From Caulobacteraceae bacterium (GTDB lineage: Bacteria; Pseudomonadota; Alphaproteobacteria; Caulobacterales; Caulobacteraceae), in assembly GCA_030151985.1 (NCBI GenBank), contig JASLDZ010000173.1, positions 1 to 8,381 of the forward strand: a stretch of 8,381 nucleotides of DNA, in the 5' to 3' direction. Each line of letters starts with the position of its first letter. The stretch's first letter is position 1. Positions 1-5,110 of the stretch are shown here, piece by piece. A model generated the notes under the pieces. The model was not told where the DNA came from. It did no database searches and saw only the letters and a list, made by a program, of their open reading frames with translations. The position numbers were made by a program, and so were the translations under genes.

Positions 1-942
1 GGCTTCGGCCCGCAGGCGCGCGGCCGCAAGGTCCGGACGGCGGCCCACGAGGTCGACCGCCACGTCGGCGGGCAGGCCGAAGGCGCGCGACGCCAGCGGC
101 TTGGGCCGGGGCAGCGCCAGGCCCGCGTCGGGACCCTCGCCAATCAGGGCGGCGATGGCGTGACGCTGCTCCAGGATGGAGCGGTCCAGCGCCTCCACCT
201 CGGCCTGCGCCGCGGGGACGCCGCCCTGCGCCTGGGCGAGTTCGCCCCGGGACTCCAGCCCGTTCTGCAGCCGACGGCCCACCAGCTCGAGGGTCTGGCC
301 GCGGACCCGCACCGCGTCCGCCGCCGCGTCGCGGTCGGCGTAGAGGCGCGCGAGCTCAGCCCAGGCGCCCGCCACGTTGGTGGAGAGCTGCAGCCGGGCG
401 GCGGCCTGGTCGGCGCGGGCGGCGTCGGCGGCCGAGGTCGCGGCGGCCAGGCGCGCACGGTTGGCGCCGAAGAAGTCGAGGTCCCACTCCAGGTCGAGCG
501 AGGCGTTGGTCTGGGTGTGGTAGCCGGCGGGCAGGAAGCCCTTGAAGGCGGGGGGGAAGCCCTCGTTCAGGCTCTGCTTGTGCGTCTGGATCTGGCCGTT
601 GGCGGCGACCTGCGGCTTGCCCTCGGCGCCCTGCTGCTCCACCGCCGCCTGCGCCTGGCGCACGCGCGCCGCCGCCGCCGCGAGGTCGGGGGAGCCGGCG
701 AGCGCCCGCGCTTCAAGGGCGTCGAGCTGCGGGTCGCCGTAGGCGGTCCACCAGGCGTCCGTGGGCCAGTCGGCCGAGGGCGCGGCGAGGCTCTGAGAGG
801 TCGCATAGGCGCTGATGGGCTTGGCCACGGGCGCGGGCCCGAGGTTCGGCGCGCAGCCGCCGAGCGAGCCGGCGGCGACGCCGGCGCCCAGCAGCGCCGC
901 CATCAGGCCCGGCAGCCGCAGCCATGAGAAGGACAGCGTCAT
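1..942 (-). CDS. NodT-family RND efflux outer-membrane channel lipoprotein (partial, C-terminus beyond the window)
   Basis: Outer-membrane factor of a tripartite efflux pump, forming the TolC-like exit duct that works with a periplasmic adaptor and an RND or MFS inner-membrane pump. I translated it by hand because the frame stays open to the window edge: 314 residues are visible of a family-typical 470–500. It starts MTLSFSWLRLPGLM, with a hydrophobic signal segment and a lipobox SLGGC placing the lipidated cysteine at residue 30. The next residue is Ala, compatible with outer-membrane sorting. Family hallmarks follow: DWPTDAWWTAYGDPQLDAL, then long Ala/Gln/Leu-rich helical stretches, and near the visible end a GRRPDLAAARLRAEA motif typical of NodT proteins. 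The ATG at 942 is preceded by a GGAAG-like ribosome site. It is divergent from the TetR gene, and two palindromic operators lie between them. Adaptor and pump genes, if co-transcribed, would lie past position 1. Family assignment is firm; substrate is unknown. Confidence 0.93.
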   Translation of the reverse strand, partial: MTLSFSWLRLPGLMAALLGAGVAAGSLGGCAPNLGPAPVAKPISAYATSQSLAAPSADWPTDAWWTAYGDPQLDALEARALAGSPDLAAAAARVRQAQAAVEQQGAEGKPQVAANGQIQTHKQSLNEGFPPAFKGFLPAGYHTQTNASLDLEWDLDFFGANRARLAAATSAADAARADQAAARLQLSTNVAGAWAELARLYADRDAAADAVRVRGQTLELVGRRLQNGLESRGELAQAQGGVPAAQAEVEALDRSILEQRHAIAALIGEGPDAGLALPRPKPLASRAFGLPADVAVDLVGRRPDLAAARLRAEA

Positions 943-991
943 CCCCGCTTCCGATCCGCCCCCGGCGGACCGGGCGACACACAAAGTTCAA

Positions 992-1006
992 ACCGTACGG
1001 TACGGT
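992..1006. promoter_or_regulatory. TetR-type operator, copy 1 (nodT-proximal)
   Basis: Perfect 15-bp odd palindrome: ACCGTAC, central G, GTACGGT. It is part of a 19-bp sequence (991–1009) repeated exactly at 1053–1071. Length and symmetry fit a TetR-family dimer site. It lies 50 bp upstream of the efflux-channel start codon and next to the predicted tetR -35 box. Binding by the neighbouring TetR protein is inferred from position. Confidence 0.8.
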
Positions 1007-1009
1007 CAG

Positions 1010-1037
1010 TTGCGGCGGGATGTGCGCCTGTGATACA
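1010..1037 (+). promoter_or_regulatory. Candidate tetR promoter
   Basis: TTGCGG at 1010–1015 and GATACA at 1032–1037 are separated by 16 bp and resemble alphaproteobacterial housekeeping -35/-10 elements. Transcription would begin near 1044. Operator copy 2 (1054–1068) would then sit just inside the transcript, and operator copy 1 just upstream of the -35. The match is moderate and no start site is known. Confidence 0.4.
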
Positions 1038-1047
1038 CCCGCGTCAA
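1019..1047 (-). promoter_or_regulatory. Candidate efflux (nodT) promoter, divergent
   Basis: On the minus strand TTGACG (1047–1042) is a good -35 box lying just downstream, in plus-strand terms upstream of, operator copy 2. At 17 bp spacing the -10 would be CACATC (1024–1019), a poor match, so only the -35 is convincing. Transcription would start near 1012, putting operator copy 1 immediately inside the efflux transcript. This promoter overlaps the candidate tetR promoter. Confidence 0.35.
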
Positions 1048-1053
1048 GAGCCA

Positions 1054-1068
1054 ACCGTACGGTACGGT
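1054..1068. promoter_or_regulatory. TetR-type operator, copy 2 (tetR-proximal)
   Basis: Second exact copy of the 15-bp palindrome (ACCGTAC, G, GTACGGT), centred 62 bp from copy 1. That is about six helical turns, so both sites face the same side of the DNA. It ends 10 bp before the tetR ATG and would lie in the tetR 5' leader, which suggests autorepression. It also occupies the place where a ribosome site would be expected. Confidence 0.8.
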
Positions 1069-1078
1069 CAGAATTCCG

Positions 1079-1756
1079 ATGGACGCCCTTTCCTCATCCG
1101 TTTCCATGGCCGAGACGCCCGCCGGCGAGGCGACGTCGTGCGAGTCCCCGGCGCGCGAGCGGGCGCGGGACGCGCGCCGCAAGGCGATCCTGGACATCGC
1201 GCGCGACACCTTCCTGGCGGAGGGCTACGCGGCCACCTCGATGTCGGCGATCGCCGCCCGGCTCGGCGGCTCGAAGGGCACGCTCTACAACTACTTCCGT
1301 TCCAAGGAGGAGCTGTTCGAGGCGATGATGCGCGAGGAGTGCGCGGCCGAGACGGTCGCCATGACCTCGCTGGCGCTGGAGGGCGAGATCGACGTCGTGC
1401 TGCGGGCGCTGGGCGGCGCCTTCGTGCGCTTCATCCTGTCCAGCAAGGCGGTGGGCATCCACCGGATCGTCGCCGCCGAGACCAGCCGCTTCCCCGAGCT
1501 TGGCCGCATGTTCTACGAGGAGGGGCCGCGCCGCACGATCACGGTGGTGGCGGGCTTCCTGGCCGCCCGCATGGCCGAGGGCCGCCTGCGCCGCACCGAC
1601 CCCGAACGCGCCGCCCAGCACCTGATGGCCCTCCTGAAGTCCGGCGTGCACCAGATGTTCCTGTGGGGCATCGCCCCTCCGATGGACGACGCCGAGGTCG
1701 ACGCGCATGTGGAGGTCGCCGTGGAGACCTTCCTGCACGGCTACGCGACGGCCTGA
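1079..1756 (+). CDS. TetR/AcrR-family transcriptional repressor (AefR-like C-terminal domain)
   Basis: Ligand-responsive DNA-binding repressor of 225 residues, normal for the family. Residues 26–80 form the TetR DNA-binding domain: an RRKAILDIARDTFLAEGY first helix, then a helix-turn-helix with TSMSAIAARLG (53–63) and the recognition helix region GSKGTLYNYFRSKEELF (64–80). The C-terminal helical ligand/dimer region, with GFLAARMAEGRL and a later GVHQMFLWGI, resembles the AefR-like C-terminal class. The first ~25 residues are a low-complexity extension. ATG at 1106 (Met10) is an in-frame alternative start. Neither start has a clear Shine–Dalgarno sequence; operator copy 2 lies directly upstream of the first. 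It is divergent from the NodT efflux gene, so it most likely represses that pump and itself. The inducer cannot be read from sequence. Confidence 0.93.
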   Translation: MDALSSSVSMAETPAGEATSCESPARERARDARRKAILDIARDTFLAEGYAATSMSAIAARLGGSKGTLYNYFRSKEELFEAMMREECAAETVAMTSLALEGEIDVVLRALGGAFVRFILSSKAVGIHRIVAAETSRFPELGRMFYEEGPRRTITVVAGFLAARMAEGRLRRTDPERAAQHLMALLKSGVHQMFLWGIAPPMDDAEVDAHVEVAVETFLHGYATA

Positions 1757-1763
1757 GTCCCAA

Positions 1764-1787
1764 CCGCCGGTCTTAGAACTCCGGCGG
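1764..1787. terminator. Hairpin spanning convergent gene ends, possible bidirectional terminator
   Basis: CCGCCGG (1764–1770) and CCGGCGG (1781–1787) form a perfect 7-bp stem around a 10-nt loop. The loop contains the stop codon of the leftward glycosyltransferase (1773–1775). It lies 7 bp after the tetR stop, exactly where two convergent transcripts meet. Neither strand has a T-tract after the stem, so this is not a textbook intrinsic terminator. Confidence 0.35.
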
Positions 1788-4256
1788 CGGCCCCAGCCGG
1801 GTGAAGGGGCGGCTCATCCGGTCGAAGTGCGGGTTGTAGAAGGGATCGCGGTTAGCCGCCTCGCCCCAGCGCGCCTTGAGAACCGCCAGCTCCTCGTCGG
1901 CCTTGCGGCGCTTTTCCGCATCGAACCCCGTGTGTCCGCGCGAGCGCGACTCGAAGTGGTACAGCGTGGCGGCGGGCTCGTAGACCACGGCTAGCCCGGC
2001 ATGGCGCACGCGCAGGCAGTAGTCGATGTCGTTGGCCTCGATGGCGAGCTGCGCCTCGTCGAAGCCGCCCAGCCGCATGAACACGTCCCGCCGGGTGGCC
2101 AGGCAGGCGCCCGTCACCGCCGCCGTCCGGTGCGCCATGCCGCGCCGGCCCAGGTAGCCGCCCTTCGCCGCCGGAGCGCCCGCACCCTCGTGCGCCGCCA
2201 GCGCCTGCGCCGTGCCGAGCACGATTCCAGCGTGCTGGATGGAGCCGTCCTCATAGAGCAGCCGCGCGCCGACGGCGCCGACCTCCTCGCGTAGAGCTTG
2301 GCCGCACAGGGCGTCGCACCAGTCCGGCGTGAGCGCGACGGTGTCGTTGTTCAGGAACACCAGCACCTCGGCCTCGACCTCGCGCGCGGCGAAGTTGTTG
2401 ATGGCCGACCAGTTGAAGGCGCCCGAGAAGCCCAGCACCCGCACGCGGCCCGAGAGCTCCAGCGCGTCCAGCGTGCGGCGGGTGGCCGCCTGCTCGCTGT
2501 TGTTGTCCACGACCACCACCTCGATCCGCGCGGCGTTGGAGGCGCTCGACGCCTCCAGGCTGGCTAGGCAGGGGCCGAGCAGGTCCAGCCGGTCGCGGGT
2601 GGGCACGATCACGGCGACCCGAGGACTCGAGGTTACGGGCCAGGCGATGCGGACGGGCGGGGCCGCGAGACCGGCCATGCCCGCGACCTCGTCGCGGACC
2701 ACGGCGGCGGCGCCCGTCCGCGACAGGTGGTCCCGCACGGCCAGCGCGTGGCGGCCGGGAGGAAGCGGCGCGGCGGCCGGGCCGGCGTGATGCAGCACCC
2801 GGGGGACGTGGACGATGCGCTCGGGCCGCGCCGCCTCGACCACCCGAAGCCACAGGTCGGAGCGGTCCTCCGGCGCGAGGCTCCCGCCCTGCGCGAGTGC
2901 GTCGCGCAAAGCGTCGTAGGAGGCTGCGGCGGTGGGACCGAAGGCGGGCGACTGCAGCAGCAGGTCGTAGTCGAAGGCCGGCCGCAGCACGGGATCGCGA
3001 TGGCGCCCCGCCTCCACCGTGTCCGAGTCGAGCGTCGCCAGGACGGGATGCGGCGTGGCCTGGAGCGCGGCGGCGAGGCGGTGGAGCGCGTCGGGCGCAA
3101 GCGCGTCGCCCGCGTTCAGGAGCACCGCGTAGTCGCCGTCCAGCCCCGGCTCCGGCGGCGCCTCGTCCAGGCGGCCCAGCAGCACCTCCGTCCGGTGGGC
3201 GGCGTAGACCTGCGCCTCCACGCTCGCGAGCGTGGCCTCGAGCCCGATCCGGTCGCGAGGCCCGCCGGTGACGAGCACGTCGAAGCGCGGCCGCCAGTCG
3301 AAGGCCTCCGCCTCCTGCGCCTCCCGCAGCACCTGCGCGGGCGTACGCGGATAATAGGCGCGCCAATAGGCGTCCCAGCGGTCAGGCGTGAGGCCTAGCG
3401 ACCCGGAGGCGAGCTTCAGCGCCTGCTCGATCCCCGCCAGCGACGCCTTGGCCTCCCGCAGCGCCTCGGCCAGGGCGGCGAGGTCGTGACCCGCCTGCGC
3501 CGGGCGCCAGCGAACGTCGCGCGAGCCCAGGATCAGCTTGGCGCCGCTTTCGAGCACCTGCACCCGCAGCGTGCACTCCTCGTCCGCGTCCGGCGGCGTG
3601 AAGCCCTCGAACACGAAACCGTGCCGACCCGATCCCCCGAACCGCTCCTGCAAGTCGCGTCCGTAAGCGTCGGCGCGGACGGCGGCGACGAAGCGGTCGT
3701 CGACCCACAGCTCCACGCCCAGCACGTCGTCCGGCGCGTTGCGGTCGACGACGTAGCCGCGCACCACCTGCGCCGTCGCCTCCTCCACCTCGCCCACGAC
3801 CGCGCGGCGGCCCATGTCGGCGGTGAGCGCGCCGAGCTTGCCCACCAGGGTGTCGAGCGGCAGGCGCTCCTGAAGCTCGGGCACGGCGGCCCGCATCCGG
3901 GCGTCGCCGAGCACGGCGCCATGCGCGGAGACCCAGTTCGGCGCGCGGGAGAGGCGAGCTCGCGCTTCGTCCTCCAGCGGCAGGAAGCTGGACGCCCAAG
4001 CCAGGGTCGCGCGGGCGGGCGCGTTGGAGAACTGGTCGCCGGCCGGGATGCGGCCGTCGAGCACCGGGCGGGCGAGCCGCTCCTCGTACTCTCCCGATCC
4101 CGCCAGCTCCCTCAGGAGCTCGCGACGCGTGGCGCCGCGGCGGGCGGCGACGGCGTCGGCGGACTCGGGGTCGCGACCGAAGAAGAAGCGGTACGCCTGC
4201 ACCACGTCCGCGTCCTGGACGGGGCGCTGCAGGTGGGGATCGGCCGAGGCGTCCAT
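1773..4256 (-). CDS. Multidomain family 2 glycosyltransferase with a degenerate first GT module
   Basis: Predicted cytoplasmic glycosyltransferase of surface-polysaccharide synthesis, 827 residues. In order: (1) residues ~15–62, a short helical motif with AYRFFFGRDP and ELAGSGEYEERL, resembling DUF4214-type repeats; (2) ~153–251, a beta-rich module (RGYVVDRNAP, VELWVDDRFVAAVRAD, GRHGF) of the kind attached to alphaproteobacterial glycosyltransferases; (3) ~253–285, a helical linker; (4) ~325–490, a GT2-like fold in which the usual D-x-D region reads LLNAGDAL, though DPVLRPAFDYDLLL and the PERIVHVPRVLHH ending remain; (5) ~545–775, a complete GT2 domain with IVPTRDR, VVVDNNS (D584), FNWSAINNFAARE, the FLNNDT metal motif (D638), VTGACLATRR, GGFDE and ANDIDYCLR (D743/D745), ending DPFYNPHFD. 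The second GT2 domain should be the active one. ATG lies 2 nt after the methyltransferase stop, so the two are probably co-translated. Sugar donor and acceptor are unknown. Confidence 0.92.
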   Translation of the reverse strand: MDASADPHLQRPVQDADVVQAYRFFFGRDPESADAVAARRGATRRELLRELAGSGEYEERLARPVLDGRIPAGDQFSNAPARATLAWASSFLPLEDEARARLSRAPNWVSAHGAVLGDARMRAAVPELQERLPLDTLVGKLGALTADMGRRAVVGEVEEATAQVVRGYVVDRNAPDDVLGVELWVDDRFVAAVRADAYGRDLQERFGGSGRHGFVFEGFTPPDADEECTLRVQVLESGAKLILGSRDVRWRPAQAGHDLAALAEALREAKASLAGIEQALKLASGSLGLTPDRWDAYWRAYYPRTPAQVLREAQEAEAFDWRPRFDVLVTGGPRDRIGLEATLASVEAQVYAAHRTEVLLGRLDEAPPEPGLDGDYAVLLNAGDALAPDALHRLAAALQATPHPVLATLDSDTVEAGRHRDPVLRPAFDYDLLLQSPAFGPTAAASYDALRDALAQGGSLAPEDRSDLWLRVVEAARPERIVHVPRVLHHAGPAAAPLPPGRHALAVRDHLSRTGAAAVVRDEVAGMAGLAAPPVRIAWPVTSSPRVAVIVPTRDRLDLLGPCLASLEASSASNAARIEVVVVDNNSEQAATRRTLDALELSGRVRVLGFSGAFNWSAINNFAAREVEAEVLVFLNNDTVALTPDWCDALCGQALREEVGAVGARLLYEDGSIQHAGIVLGTAQALAAHEGAGAPAAKGGYLGRRGMAHRTAAVTGACLATRRDVFMRLGGFDEAQLAIEANDIDYCLRVRHAGLAVVYEPAATLYHFESRSRGHTGFDAEKRRKADEELAVLKARWGEAANRDPFYNPHFDRMSRPFTRLGPPPEF

Positions 4257-4258
4257 CC

Positions 4259-5020
4259 TCAGACCACGTCCAGCCCGGCGCGGAAGACGAAATGCGGCGA
4301 CACCTGCTCGGAGTGGATGCGCCGCTCCATCATCAGCTCCTCCACCACCTGGGTCGCGCCGAGGCAGGAGGCGGTGGTGGCGTCGTCGAAGACGACGTAG
4401 CCGCCCGGACGCATGTGCGGCCAGACCGCGTCGGCGGCGTATCGGCAGGCCGAGTAGATGTCCGCGTCCACGTGCGCTAGGCCGAAGCCCGGCGTCGAGG
4501 CCGCGACCGCCGGAAAGGTGTCCTCGAAGAAGCCCTTGTGCAGCTCTAGGTTATCGAGCCCGAGCGCGTCGCGGCGGGCGACGAGCCCCTCGAGGTCCGC
4601 GTCGGCGAAATCGCCGCCGTGGTGCGCGTCGATAGCCCCGTCGCAGTGGGGCATGCCGTGGAAGGTGTCGAGCGCGTGGATACGGGCGGACGGGTCCACC
4701 GCCTTCAGCACGGTCGCCAGGAACAGCGCCGAGCCGCCCCGGTAGGAGCCGAACTCCACCACGTGCGAACCCTTCAGCGGCTCCCAGTAGAGGGTCAGGA
4801 TCAGGAACAGGTTCAGGAGCCGGCCGGGCTGCACGATCGAGCGGCCGTCCATCGCTTCGTTGGCCTGCAGCCACAGGGGGTCGTGCGGCAGCTGGTCGGC
4901 GACGCCGCCGAACTCCACCGCCATGCCCCGCCGATAGCCGTCCAGCGCGACCCGGCCATGCGAGACGCCGGGCGCGACGTCGCACTCGGGCAGGCGGATC
5001 GGCTGGTAGGAGGCGTTCAC
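4259..5020 (-). CDS. TylF/MycF-like SAM-dependent O-methyltransferase
   Basis: Class I methyltransferase of 253 residues that probably O-methylates a sugar hydroxyl. Motifs: SAM-binding VVEFGSYRGGSA (87–98), LDTFHGMP (117–124), DAHHGGDF (131–138), HVDADIY (183–189) and GGYVVFDDA (206–214). The paired Asp residues match the metal-dependent TylF family, whose characterised members methylate macrolide sugars; related proteins occur in polysaccharide clusters. There is no signal peptide or membrane segment, so it is cytoplasmic. The start used is GTG at 5020. The first 30 residues are compatible with coding, but an ATG at 4924 (Met33) is an alternative that still keeps the whole SAM fold. Two competing hairpins precede the GTG. 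The gene lies between the ManC–AGE fusion (90 nt upstream) and the large glycosyltransferase (2 nt downstream), supporting a role in modifying a GDP-mannose-derived glycan. The substrate is inferred. Confidence 0.87.
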   Translation of the reverse strand: MNASYQPIRLPECDVAPGVSHGRVALDGYRRGMAVEFGGVADQLPHDPLWLQANEAMDGRSIVQPGRLLNLFLILTLYWEPLKGSHVVEFGSYRGGSALFLATVLKAVDPSARIHALDTFHGMPHCDGAIDAHHGGDFADADLEGLVARRDALGLDNLELHKGFFEDTFPAVAASTPGFGLAHVDADIYSACRYAADAVWPHMRPGGYVVFDDATTASCLGATQVVEELMMERRIHSEQVSPHFVFRAGLDVV

Positions 5021-5021
5021 G

Positions 5022-5060
5022 CGCGGGCGCTCGGGATCACCGCCCGCGAGGCCGGGCGGT
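5022..5060 (-). promoter_or_regulatory. Two mutually exclusive hairpins before the methyltransferase start
   Basis: Hairpin A pairs 5053–5060 with 5039–5046 (8 bp, 6-nt loop). Hairpin B pairs 5041–5048 with 5022–5029 (8 bp, 11-nt loop) and ends 1 nt before the GTG start at 5020. They share bases 5041–5046, so only one can form. B would bury the ribosome-binding region. Pairing is seen directly; a regulatory role is speculative in such GC-rich DNA. Confidence 0.3.
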
Positions 5061-5110
5061 CAAACCGATAGCGAGCGAGGCAGCGGCTGGCAAACCGGGC
5101 GAACGCCTGC

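Noticed and set aside
160..927. A 255-codon plus-strand open frame over the NodT gene.
   Set aside because: The minus strand carries a lipobox and NodT motifs in an unbroken frame; the plus-strand product is Arg/Gly-rich low complexity, so it is a shadow.
3486..4400. A 304-codon plus-strand open frame spanning the glycosyltransferase/methyltransferase junction.
   Set aside because: Antisense to two genes with clear family motifs, no ribosome site and no recognisable domain.
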